Source: Amycolatopsis sulphurea (GTDB lineage Bacteria; Actinomycetota; Actinomycetes; Mycobacteriales; Pseudonocardiaceae). From it: 64,000 nt of DNA. Position numbers and translations under genes: made by a program. Below the pieces are notes generated by a model that was given only the letters and a program-made list of their open reading frames with translations, was not told the origin of the DNA and ran no database searches. This document shows positions 44,266 through 52,507 of this stretch, piece by piece. The stretch is taken from contig NZ_PDJK01000002.1 in the NCBI RefSeq assembly GCF_002564045.1, positions 2,914,001 to 2,978,000 on the forward strand, read 5' to 3'. The stretch's first letter is position 1. Each line of letters starts with the position of its first letter.

Positions 44266-45239
44266 CGGAGGCTCCCTTCGAGCGCTCGGTCCGAAGTGGG
44301 CTCTTTGGCGGTATGCCCGGTCAGCGCCAGGAAAACCTCGTCGAGGCTGGGCAGGCGCAGGGCCAGCTCGTCGGAGGTGATGCCCGCCTCGTCCAGTTTC
44401 CGGACCAAAGTGGACAGCAGGACCGGATCCGACACCGGCGCGGTGAGCAGCCCGCTGCCGCTGTCGCGGGCAGGCGTGACGCCGGTGAGCTCGCCGAGGA
44501 TGCGGGCGACGGTGTCGAGATCGTCCGCACGCGTCGGGCGTACCTGCACGGTCTGGCCGCCGACGAGCCGCTTCAGCTCGTCGGCCCGGCCGTCGGCGAC
44601 CACGTGCCCGTGGTCGAACACGGTGATCCGGTCGGCCAGCTGATCGGCCTCTTCCAGGTACTGAGTGGTCAGCAGCACGGTCGCCCCGTCGGCGACCAGC
44701 CCGCGTACCACGGCCCACACCTCGTTGCGGGCGTGCGGATCCAGCCCGGTGGTCGGCTCGTCCAGGTAGAGCACCGCCGGACGGCCGACCAGGCTCGCGG
44801 CCAGGTCCAGCCGGCGGCGCATGCCCCCGGAATAGGTGCGGATCGGCCGTTTGGCCGCGTCCGACAGCTCGAACCGCGCCAGCAGCTCCTTCGCGCGGGC
44901 GCGCGCGTCCGGCCGGGTGAGCCCCAGCAGCCTGCCGAGCAGCACCAGGTTCTCGGTGCCGTTGAGGTCCTCGTCGACCGAGGCGTACTGGCCGGTGAGG
45001 CCGATCTGGCCGCGGACCCGCACCGGGTCGCGCACCACGTCGTACCCGCCGACCGTGGCGTGCCCGGCATCCGGTTTCAGCAGGGTGGCCAGGATACGGA
45101 CCGCGGTCGTCTTGCCCGCGCCGTTCGGCCCGAGCACCCCCACCACGCGGCCGAACGGTACCTCCAGGTCCACCCCGTCCAGCGCTTTCGTCTCCCCGAA
45201 CCGCTTGACCAGGCCCTCGGCCCGGATCGCGTGTGACAT
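44262..45239 (-). CDS. ABC transporter ATP-binding protein, DrrA-like
   Basis: A 325-residue ATPase with Walker A GPNGAGKT near 40, signature YSGGMRRRLDLA near 139 and Walker B VLYLDEPTTGLD near 159, followed by a DrrA-type C-terminal domain ending LPSLDEVFLALTG. ATG 45239 follows AAGGAGGAA. Energises the DrrB-like permease downstream. Confidence 0.93.
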   Translation of the reverse strand: MSHAIRAEGLVKRFGETKALDGVDLEVPFGRVVGVLGPNGAGKTTAVRILATLLKPDAGHATVGGYDVVRDPVRVRGQIGLTGQYASVDEDLNGTENLVLLGRLLGLTRPDARARAKELLARFELSDAAKRPIRTYSGGMRRRLDLAASLVGRPAVLYLDEPTTGLDPHARNEVWAVVRGLVADGATVLLTTQYLEEADQLADRITVFDHGHVVADGRADELKRLVGGQTVQVRPTRADDLDTVARILGELTGVTPARDSGSGLLTAPVSDPVLLSTLVRKLDEAGITSDELALRLPSLDEVFLALTGHTAKEPTSDRALEGSLR

Positions 45240-45363
45240 TCGTTCCTCCTTCGAGACGGCACCCGCGACTTTGCCCGCCTGACCTGGCAGGCCACGCACA
45301 GCTCGCTGACAGCGCCTGTCAGGCCCCGGCAGCGGCACTGATCGGGACGGCATACTCGGGCAC

Positions 45364-46317
45364 ATGGTGATAGAGGCCAAGCCGCGCAACCGGGTAGTCA
45401 CAGCTCTGCTGCTGCTCGCCGGGCTGCCCCTGTTGACGGTCGCAGTGCTGCGCACGTTCGGCTACGACGGCGGTGGCTGGTACCTGACCGCACTGCTCTC
45501 GCTCACGCCGTACCTGGTGGTCTACGGAGCGATACTGGGTGCGCTTGCGCTGCTGCTGCGTCGCTGGTGGATCGGCGGGGTGGCGCTGGCGCTGGCAGTG
45601 CTGCTCGTGGTGTTCGTGGTGCCGAGGGTGCTGCCCGGCGATCAGCCGGACGCCCACGGCCGCACGGTGCGGGTGCTGGCCACGAACCTCTACCTCGGTC
45701 GCGCAGAGCCCGCGTCGGTGCTGCAGCTGGTCCGGGACAACCGGGTGGACGTGCTGAACCTGCTGGAGCTGACCCCGGCCGCGGTGGCCGGGCTGGAGAA
45801 GGCCGGGCTGTTCAAGGACCTGCCCTACCGCGTGCTGCACCCGGCGAACGGCGCGAACGGCTCCGGCATCGTGTCGCGGTTCCCGCTCACCGAGCAGAAC
45901 TACGCCGGGGATTCCTCGGCCAAGCAGCCCGGCGCGGAGGCCGACCTCGGTGGCGGCGCCAAGATGGAGGTCATCGCGGTGCACCCGCGTTCGCCGGACG
46001 TCGGGTTCGACGGCTGGGAGCGGGAGTTGCGGGACCTGTCCCGGGCGATCGGGGAGCACGGGCTGCGCGTGCTGGCGGGCGACTTCAACGCGACCCTCGA
46101 TCACGCCGCGCTGGGCACCGTGCTCTCGCGCGGGTACGTGGACGCGGCGGCGAGCGTCGGCGATGGCCTCGACCCGACCTGGCCGAACACCGCGATCCCG
46201 TTCGCGACCCTCGATCACGTGCTGGTCGATCGCCGCGTCGCCGTGCGTGACTACCGAGCGCTCGACGTTGCGGGCACCGACCATCGTGCGGTGTATGCCG
46301 AGGTTCAGCTGCCGTGA
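45364..46317 (+). CDS. Membrane-anchored endonuclease/exonuclease/phosphatase family protein
   Basis: A 317-residue protein. Three hydrophobic segments occupy residues 10-95. The remaining domain has the EEP fold motifs: TNLYLGR near 107, LLELTP near 131, GDFNATLDH near 241-249 and the GTDHRAVYAEV end. The extracellular catalytic domain could act on phospholipids, nucleic acids or nucleotides; the family does not tell which. Start ATG 45364. Confidence 0.87.
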   Translation: MVIEAKPRNRVVTALLLLAGLPLLTVAVLRTFGYDGGGWYLTALLSLTPYLVVYGAILGALALLLRRWWIGGVALALAVLLVVFVVPRVLPGDQPDAHGRTVRVLATNLYLGRAEPASVLQLVRDNRVDVLNLLELTPAAVAGLEKAGLFKDLPYRVLHPANGANGSGIVSRFPLTEQNYAGDSSAKQPGAEADLGGGAKMEVIAVHPRSPDVGFDGWERELRDLSRAIGEHGLRVLAGDFNATLDHAALGTVLSRGYVDAAASVGDGLDPTWPNTAIPFATLDHVLVDRRVAVRDYRALDVAGTDHRAVYAEVQLP

Positions 46318-46321
46318 CGGC

Positions 46322-47125
46322 TCAGGACAGCCGCGTCAGGGTCTCCAGCGCACCCGCCGGGATGGAGACACCGCGGCCGTGGCGGACCTGCGGTTCGCGT
46401 GGGTTGATCCGGATCAGCGCGCCGTTCGCCGCGCTCGCCAGCTCGGCGTAACGGCGGACGGTCGGTACCGCCTGTCCGGCGCCCAGCTCGACCACCACCA
46501 GGTCACGGTGCTCGCGCCGCCAGGCGGTCAGCTCGTCCAGCTGCGCCTGGCTGCGGCCGGGGACCCAGTCGTCATCGCCGAACATCAGGATGTTCGGCCG
46601 GGCCAGGTCCCCGCAGCGGGGGCACGCCGGCAGCGGCGGACGCGCCCGCATGGTCGGCTCGTCCAGATCCACCACGACCTCGTCCGCGGGCCAGATCTCC
46701 CGGGTGCAGCCCGCCAGGCACTGCAGGTGGTGGATCGAACCGTGCGCCTCCGCGACGAAGGGGAAGCCGGCCACCTGGAACTGTCCGTCCACATTGGACG
46801 TGAACACGCGCACGCCGCCGGGTTTCGCACGTCCCCATTCGAGCAGCAGGCCGAACCCGGCATGCGGCACGGTGGCCTGGTAGAGCGCGCGCCGATGTCC
46901 GTAGAAACCCCAGGCCAGCTCGGGGTCGTCGGCGAAATGCCGGGGATCGGCCAGCTCCTCGAACCGCAGGCCGAGCTCCGCGTAGGGCGGATAGGCCCGC
47001 CAGAATCCCTCGCCGCCGCGGAAATCGGGCAGTCCGGAGTCCACGCCCATCCCGGCGCCGGCGCACACGAGCAGTGCGCCCGCCCCGTGGATCAGCTCCG
47101 CTGCGCGGGCGAGTTCGTCACTCAC
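46322..47125 (-). CDS. SIR2-family NAD-dependent protein deacylase
   Basis: A 267-residue sirtuin-like protein. The NAD-binding block AGAGMGVDSGLPDFRGG lies at 22-38, with catalytic-type His in EAHGSIHH and two Cys pairs (C-x3-C and C-x2-C) for zinc. The GMGVDSG variant, with Met-Gly-Val replacing the usual Ile-Ser-Thr of sirtuins, marks a divergent subgroup whose activity may be weak or altered. Start GTG 47125 overlaps the mhuD stop by 8 bp. Confidence 0.85.
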   Translation of the reverse strand: MSDELARAAELIHGAGALLVCAGAGMGVDSGLPDFRGGEGFWRAYPPYAELGLRFEELADPRHFADDPELAWGFYGHRRALYQATVPHAGFGLLLEWGRAKPGGVRVFTSNVDGQFQVAGFPFVAEAHGSIHHLQCLAGCTREIWPADEVVVDLDEPTMRARPPLPACPRCGDLARPNILMFGDDDWVPGRSQAQLDELTAWRREHRDLVVVELGAGQAVPTVRRYAELASAANGALIRINPREPQVRHGRGVSIPAGALETLTRLS

Positions 47126-47426
47126 CCGGCTTGGACGCCTGCACGACCTCGAACTCCAGCAGAGTCGCCCCGGTGGCGACCGGGTTCTTGCGCTCGCCCG
47201 CGTGTGCCTCGCGCGACGGTCCCTTGGCCCAGGCCTGGTAGTGCTCCTCGGACTCCCACTTCGTGTAGACGAAGTAGCGCTGGTCGCCGGACACCGGCCG
47301 GAGCAGCTCGAAGCCCAGGAATCCGGCCTGCTGGTCCACTGCGTGCAGCCGGGCGGCGAACCGCTTCTCCAGTTCGGGGCCGGCGCCTTCGGGAACCTCG
47401 ATTGCGTTGATCTTCACCACTGCCAT
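47118..47426 (-). CDS. mhuD: Heme-degrading monooxygenase, MhuD/IsdG type
   Basis: A 102-residue ABM-fold protein closely resembling M. tuberculosis MhuD as I remember it: KINAIEVPEGAGPELEKRFA, GFLGFELLRPV, AWAKGP, AHAGE and NPVATGATLLEFEVV. The heme-ligand His of AHAG and the catalytic Asn of KINAI are kept. It opens the heme ring and releases iron. The sirtuin overlaps it by 8 bp. No iron box was seen upstream. Confidence 0.88.
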   Translation of the reverse strand: MAVVKINAIEVPEGAGPELEKRFAARLHAVDQQAGFLGFELLRPVSGDQRYFVYTKWESEEHYQAWAKGPSREAHAGERKNPVATGATLLEFEVVQASKPGE

Positions 47427-47458
47427 GCCCCCAGCCTACTGACGCCGGGGCGTACGGG

Positions 47459-48871
47459 TCAGTGGCGCAGCGCACCCGGGTAGAGGTCGGCGTCGGTGGG
47501 CAGTTTCGTGCCGTGGAACCAGTCGGTGAGGAAGCCGTGCATGTCGTGGCCGGCCAGCCGGGCCACGAGCTGCTCGAAATCCGCCCACGTCGCGTTGCCG
47601 TTGCGGTGCTCGGCGGGCCATTCGTGCATCAGCTTCGAGAAGGTCGCTTCACCCAGCTCCCGGCGCAGCGCGTGCATGGCGAGGATGCCTTTGTCGTACA
47701 CCGCCTCGAACTCGTGCCCGGCACCCATGCCGACCAGCTTGCGGGCCCAGAAATCCGCGCTGTTCCTGGTGATCTCCACGGCTGTGCGGTACTGCTGGTC
47801 GAGGTCGTTGCCCTCGCGCTCGGCCCACAGCCACTGCGCGTAGGAGGCGAAGCACTCGTTCAGGCAGATGTCGGACCACGAGTCGAGAGTCACCGAATCG
47901 CCGAACCACTGGTGTGCGTTCTCGTGCACCACTGTGGGCACTTCCGCCCATTTGGCGTACGTGGGGCGGGTCTGGGTCTCCAGCGAGAAGTGGATGTCCT
48001 CGTCGAGATAGATGCCGCCCGCGGCGCTCTGCGGGTACGGGCCGAATTTGCTTTCCAGGAACGAAAGTATCTCCGGCAGCCGGGCACCGGCCGCTGCACG
48101 GGACTCCGCGCCGGGCGCGTATCCGGAAACCACCGGCGTGCCGTTCGGCAAGGTGGTCCGTTCCACCGTGAACTTGCCGATCGCGATCGTGGTCAGGTAG
48201 CCGGCCACCGGATTCGGTTCTTGCCAGGTCGTCGTGGTCTTACCGTCCTTTGTGCCGCTGCCCTGCTCGCGGCCGTTCGAGAGCACCGTCCAGCCCGACG
48301 GCACGTGCGCGGTGAGCGTGAAGGTCGCTTTGTCGCGCGGGGTTTCGTTGACCGGATACCAGAACGACGCGGAATGCGGCTCCCCGACCTGATAGGCGCC
48401 GCCGTCCGCGGACCGGCTCCACCCGTTGTCGCCGACGCCGGAATGCGGGGTCTTCTCCGGTATGCCGGAATAACGCACCCGCGTGCGGAATTCCGTGCCG
48501 GAGCGCAGCGGATCGGCCGGGGTGATCACCAGCTCGTGTTCTTTCTGCCGGCTGAACTTCGCCGGTTTCCCGTCCACCTCGACCGACGCCACGTCGAGCC
48601 CGCGCAGGTCCAGGTCGTAGCTGCTGAGGTCCTCGGTGGCCTTCGACGTGACGGTGGTGTCCCCGTCGAGCCGGCCGCTCGGCGGGTCGTAGCTGACGTC
48701 CACGTGGTAATCGAGGGCGTTGTAGCCGCCGTTGCCGTCGTCCGGGTAGTACGGATCGCCCGCTCCGCTCGCCCCGGGAACGGGGTGCAGTGGCGGCGGG
48801 TCGTCCGTGCTGCACGCGGACAGTGCCAGCACGCCGGTGAGGACGAGGACAGCGGGTCGGCGGCTGCGCAT
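47459..48871 (-). CDS. M1-family zinc metallopeptidase, lipoprotein
   Basis: A 470-residue paralogue of the peptidase at 38628-40073. The N-terminus is a lipoprotein signal (VLVLTGVLALSAC, lipid on Cys20). HENAHQW is near 313 and NECFASYAQW near 333. It shares the SG.GDPYYPDDGNGGYN start of the mature domain. Anchored outside the membrane, it likely trims peptides near the cell surface. ATG 48871. Confidence 0.9.
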   Translation of the reverse strand: MRSRRPAVLVLTGVLALSACSTDDPPPLHPVPGASGAGDPYYPDDGNGGYNALDYHVDVSYDPPSGRLDGDTTVTSKATEDLSSYDLDLRGLDVASVEVDGKPAKFSRQKEHELVITPADPLRSGTEFRTRVRYSGIPEKTPHSGVGDNGWSRSADGGAYQVGEPHSASFWYPVNETPRDKATFTLTAHVPSGWTVLSNGREQGSGTKDGKTTTTWQEPNPVAGYLTTIAIGKFTVERTTLPNGTPVVSGYAPGAESRAAAGARLPEILSFLESKFGPYPQSAAGGIYLDEDIHFSLETQTRPTYAKWAEVPTVVHENAHQWFGDSVTLDSWSDICLNECFASYAQWLWAEREGNDLDQQYRTAVEITRNSADFWARKLVGMGAGHEFEAVYDKGILAMHALRRELGEATFSKLMHEWPAEHRNGNATWADFEQLVARLAGHDMHGFLTDWFHGTKLPTDADLYPGALRH

Positions 48872-48929
48872 GAGACTCAGCCTAGGGTCTCCAGGGAGCG
48901 CGTGAACCTGAGCAACCCCGGGAGGACCA

Positions 48930-49682
48930 GTGCGACCAGGCCTGATCGACTTCGGCGGCGACCGCGGCACCGGCGTGTCGATCCTGGTGCTGCACGGGCT
49001 GATGGGCCGCGCCCGCACCTGGTGGCCGGTCGCGCAGTGGCTCAAGCGGTACGGCACCGTGCACGGTCTCGACGCGCGTGGGCACGGCCGGGCGCCGCGC
49101 ACCGGGCCTTGGACCACCGAGCAGTTCACTGCGGACATCGCCGACGTGCTGGCCGAGCTGGGGCCGTCCGTACTGATCGGGCATTCGATGGGCGGGCTGC
49201 ACGCCTGGTCAGCCGCGGCCGAGCACCCGGCGCTGGTGCGCGCGGTGGTCAGCGAGGACTTCGCGCCGGATCAGCGCGGTCGCACCGTGGAGACCTGGCG
49301 CGGGCATTTCGAGAGCTGGCCGGTGCCGTTCGCATCGCTTGCCCACGTCCGCGAGTTCTTCGGTGCGGCAGGGGACTACTTCGTCGAATGCGTGGAAGAG
49401 CGCGAAGACGGCTATCACCTGATCGCCGATTTGCCCGATCTTTACGAGATCGCCGCGGAATGGGGCCGTCGCGACTATTGGCCCGTGGTGTCCCGGATTC
49501 GCTGTCCGTTGCTGGTGATCGAGGGCGAGCACACCGCGATGCCGCCGGGGCAACAGGCCGAGATCGCGGCCCGGGTGCCGGGCGCGCAGCACCTCGTCGT
49601 GCCCGGTTCGGCGCATCTGCCGCACGCCGAAGCGCCGGAGACTTACCGCGGTGCGGTGGAGGCATTCCTGTCCGGCCTGTGA
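48930..49682 (+). CDS. Alpha/beta hydrolase
   Basis: A 250-residue hydrolase. HGLMG near 30 forms the oxyanion region, the nucleophile elbow is GHSMGG near 86-91, the acid lies in the IEGEHT segment and the His in GSAHLPHAE. The gene occupies the same slot as a hydrolase (Rv3591c) next to mhuD in mycobacteria. Substrate unknown. GTG 48930 follows GGGAGGA. It overlaps the amidase gene tail-to-tail by 40 bp. Confidence 0.88.
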   Translation: MRPGLIDFGGDRGTGVSILVLHGLMGRARTWWPVAQWLKRYGTVHGLDARGHGRAPRTGPWTTEQFTADIADVLAELGPSVLIGHSMGGLHAWSAAAEHPALVRAVVSEDFAPDQRGRTVETWRGHFESWPVPFASLAHVREFFGAAGDYFVECVEEREDGYHLIADLPDLYEIAAEWGRRDYWPVVSRIRCPLLVIEGEHTAMPPGQQAEIAARVPGAQHLVVPGSAHLPHAEAPETYRGAVEAFLSGL

Positions 49683-50635
49683 CGCCTCAGCTCGCTGCGC
49701 CACGCCGCGGCGGATCGGCCCGTCGGCACGATCAGCGGCCAGACGTCCGAGCCGAGGAAGCCGGACTCGTCGGCCGCCCGCGCGGCCGTGCAGCTGTCGC
49801 GGGACAGGCCGTGTTCGGCTGCCAGCGCCGCGACTGCCTGCGTGGTCGCACTGCCGAACACTCCGTCGGTCGGCACTGAGAAACCGGCTGCGCGCAGGAA
49901 ACGCTGCGCGGTGGCCACTTCGGGGCCGGTGTCGCCCGGCTTGAGCAGCGGCCACTCCGGGACGTCGGCCCGGCTCGGGGCGATCCCGAGCTGCTGTCCG
50001 ACGGCTTTGCGCAGCTCCGGCAGCCGGTCGTAGAGGACTTGGCCACAGCATTCGGTGGAGTTGAAGTCGCGGTGGCCTTTGATGAAGTCGGGCGTGATGT
50101 GGTACTGGCTTGCGAGGTAGGCGAGCAGCTTGACCAGCGAATTCCACAGCGCCACCGGCACGTCGACCAAACTGTAAATGCCTTCGTTCTCGATGCCGAG
50201 GCATTCGCTGTTGTGGTTGGCCACGTTCGCGCCCTGCACATGCTTGGTGCCGCCGCGCAGGACTTCCAAGCTGCGGTGCCGGCCCTCGGTCACGTACCCG
50301 CCGCGGCTGTTCGTGAACTGCTGCCCGGTGTCGATCCAGCCGCGGGTGTCCATGTGGAGGTTCTGGATGTCCCGCGAGATCTGCAACGCGTGCGCGAGTG
50401 AGTAATCGGTGTTGTTGCCGGGATCGACCGTGTGGTGCACGACGAGGTAGGTGGGCTTGTGGTTCTCCACCACGATCGCGCCGGTTGCGGCACGAGCCTT
50501 CCACTCGCTCGTCGGGTGGATGACCGGAGCCTCGGCTGCGGCGGCTGCCCGGCCCGCCGGGGCGAGCCCGAGCGCTCCGGCCGCGGTGACCGTGAGCCAG
50601 CCCTTCAGCGCGGTCCGACGCGTTGTTTCCCCCAT
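49643..50635 (-). CDS. N-acetylmuramoyl-L-alanine amidase (PGRP type) with peptidoglycan-binding domain
   Basis: A 330-residue exported amidase. The N-terminus TRRTALKGWLTVTAAGALG is a Tat-like signal. The amidase-2 domain (about 55-205) has zinc ligands in VVHHTVD, GHRDFNSTECCG. A peptidoglycan-binding helical domain follows at about 230-290 (LKPGDTGPEVATAQRFL). It cleaves the lactyl-amide bond between MurNAc and L-Ala. Confidence 0.92.
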   Translation of the reverse strand: MGETTRRTALKGWLTVTAAGALGLAPAGRAAAAAEAPVIHPTSEWKARAATGAIVVENHKPTYLVVHHTVDPGNNTDYSLAHALQISRDIQNLHMDTRGWIDTGQQFTNSRGGYVTEGRHRSLEVLRGGTKHVQGANVANHNSECLGIENEGIYSLVDVPVALWNSLVKLLAYLASQYHITPDFIKGHRDFNSTECCGQVLYDRLPELRKAVGQQLGIAPSRADVPEWPLLKPGDTGPEVATAQRFLRAAGFSVPTDGVFGSATTQAVAALAAEHGLSRDSCTAARAADESGFLGSDVWPLIVPTGRSAAAWRSELRRHRPDRNASTAPR

Positions 50636-50722
50636 GCGAACTCCTTCACCGGAATACGACGGAGGAAAGCTAACCCCGCGGCAAGATCATGACAACTTTT
50701 TGCCGACTTTAGGAGTAACTCG

Positions 50723-51598
50723 TCAGTGTTCCCCGGGAAGGGCGAACAGGCCATCACCGGTCTGTTCCAGCAGGCCGTCGACCAGCAGTGAGCCGAGACA
50801 GCGGTCGCGCTGGCCCGCCTCGTGCCACACCAGATCCAGCCGCGCCTTCTCGACCGGGCCTTCGCTGCCGCGCAACACATCCAGCAGCAGCCCGCGGACC
50901 TGACGGTCGGTGCCGGCGAACTTCTGCACCGGCTTGGCCGGGCCGCTGTATTCGGGACGGCCGTTGTGCTGCCACGCGCAATCGGCGTGGATCGGGCAGT
51001 CCGCGCACCGCGGCGAACGCGCCGTGCAGACCAGTGCGCCCAGCTCCATCAACGCCGCGGACAGCTTCGCGGCCGGGGCATCCTCCGCCGGCAGCAACGC
51101 GTCGACGTCGGCCATGTCGCGGCTGTTCGACGCCGGACCCGCGTCGCCCGCGCCGTGCACAGCCCGCGCGACGACCCGACGTACGTTCGTGTCCACCACC
51201 GGCGCCCGCTTGCCGTAGGCGAAGGCGGCGACAGCCCGCGCGGTGTACGCGCCGATGCCGGGCAACGCGAGCAGGGTGTCCACATCGGACGGTACGACAT
51301 CGCCGTGCTCGGCTGCGATCACGGTGGCCGCCGCGTGCAGCCGCAGCGCGCGCCGGGGGTAGCCGAGCTTGCCCCAGGCGCGCACCACCTCGCCGGTGGT
51401 CTCCGCGGCCAGCGCCGAAGGCACCGGCCAGCGCGCCAGCCATGCCAGCCAGATCGGCTGCACGCGGGCGACCGGCGTCTGCTGCAGCATGATCTCGCTG
51501 ACCAGCACGCCCCACGCCGAACACTCCGGCTCGCGCCACGGCAGGTCGCGGCCGACCTCGGAGAACCAGTCGATCAGTACGTCGGTGTCCACAGCCAC
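50723..51598 (-). CDS. mutY: A/G-specific adenine glycosylase
   Basis: Removes A mispaired with 8-oxoG. The 291-residue protein has SEIMLQQT with the catalytic Glu, a helix-hairpin-helix LPGIGAYTARAV, catalytic Asp in VVDTNVRR and a 4Fe-4S motif C-x6-C-x2-C-x5-C near 200. The C-terminal domain is short. The start is GTG 51598 (or 51592). Confidence 0.92.
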   Translation of the reverse strand: MAVDTDVLIDWFSEVGRDLPWREPECSAWGVLVSEIMLQQTPVARVQPIWLAWLARWPVPSALAAETTGEVVRAWGKLGYPRRALRLHAAATVIAAEHGDVVPSDVDTLLALPGIGAYTARAVAAFAYGKRAPVVDTNVRRVVARAVHGAGDAGPASNSRDMADVDALLPAEDAPAAKLSAALMELGALVCTARSPRCADCPIHADCAWQHNGRPEYSGPAKPVQKFAGTDRQVRGLLLDVLRGSEGPVEKARLDLVWHEAGQRDRCLGSLLVDGLLEQTGDGLFALPGEH

Positions 51599-51621
51599 CC
51601 CGACATTGAAGCCGACCGGCC

Positions 51622-52113
51622 TCAGGCCACCTCGGTCAGGCTCCCTGCCTTGACGTCGTAGACGAATCCGCGCACGTTCTCGGTGTGCGGGAGGTACGCG
51701 CTGCGCCGGACCCGCTCGACCGAGGTGCGCACGCTGTCCTCGACCTTCCGGAACGCCTCGACCGCCCAGGTCGGGCGCAGGCCGCACGCGGCCTCCAGCT
51801 CGTCCTTGAACTCCTCGTCGGTCACCATGGACAGCCCGCATTCGGTGTGCTGCACGATCAGCACCTCGCGGGTGCCGAGCTTGCGCTGGCTGAGCGCGAG
51901 CGACCGGATCATGTCGTCGGTGACCACGCCGCCGCCGTTGCGCAGCACGTGTGCCTCGCCCTGCAGCAGGCCGAAGATCTCGAACACCCGGATCCGGGCG
52001 TCCATGCAGGTCAGGATGGCTATATGCATGGACGGCCGGGGGGAGGACCGGTCGCCGGGAACGATGTCGCCGATTTCCTGGTTGCGCTTGAGCAGCACGT
52101 CGATGGAGGTCAT
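51622..52113 (-). CDS. Beta-class carbonic anhydrase
   Basis: Interconverts CO2 and bicarbonate. The 163-residue protein has CMDAR (zinc Cys and Asp-Arg dyad) near 37 and HTECG near 90 with the other zinc ligands. Sequence is closest to the short Rv1284-type enzyme in my memory although the genomic slot is that of Rv3588c. ATG 52113 is preferred because AAGGG lies 7 bases upstream; GTG 52119 is possible. Confidence 0.92.
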   Translation of the reverse strand: MTSIDVLLKRNQEIGDIVPGDRSSPRPSMHIAILTCMDARIRVFEIFGLLQGEAHVLRNGGGVVTDDMIRSLALSQRKLGTREVLIVQHTECGLSMVTDEEFKDELEAACGLRPTWAVEAFRKVEDSVRTSVERVRRSAYLPHTENVRGFVYDVKAGSLTEVA

Positions 52114-52507
52114 GGTCACCCTTCGGCCACGCTTCCCCGCTGCTACGCGGGCGGTTCATGCCATGGAACCCGCCTGAGCCCGCCCGCACAATGCGGTGGG
52201 CTGGAAATCACGGGATGGGCTGTGAAGGACCCCTTCACGGACGCTGAGGCCAGGTCCCGGCAAAGTTGGTCGGGGACCCGTGATCAGCAGAGTGAGCCGT
52301 GGCTGCCGCGCATCATCGACGGCGCCTGTCATCTCGATCGATCACGCCCGGCAGCGGGCGCTGCGGAGGTGTTCGAGGCGCGATCCCCTCGCGCTGTGCG
52401 CCGGACCTGTCCCGGGTGTCTGTGAAGGGGCCCTTCACAGACTCAGAGTCCGTGAAGGGCCCCTTCACGGACCTTCACAGACCTTCACGGACGTCGGACG
52501 CAGGGGG
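52114..52507. other. 394-bp intergenic region dominated by repeat copy B
   Basis: No gene. A lone half-palindrome TGTGAAGGACCCCTTCACGG sits at 52221-52240, 10 bp before the main repeat copy. Nothing else recognisable lies between the carbonic anhydrase start and the LacI-type gene stop. Confidence 0.5.
52251..52490 (+). repeat. Dispersed palindromic element, copy B
   Basis: Its reverse complement matches 15941-16174 throughout. The inverted repeat is 52419-52471, 26-bp arms around one A with two mismatches, and two CCTTCACAG/CCTTCACGG half-units follow. Differences from copy A are scattered, so both are old copies. Confidence 0.8.

Noticed and set aside
52280..52507. Open frames in the dispersed repeat giving V-K-G-P-F-T-D motifs
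   Set aside because: The motif is the palindrome translated in several frames in both copies; not protein-level conservation.
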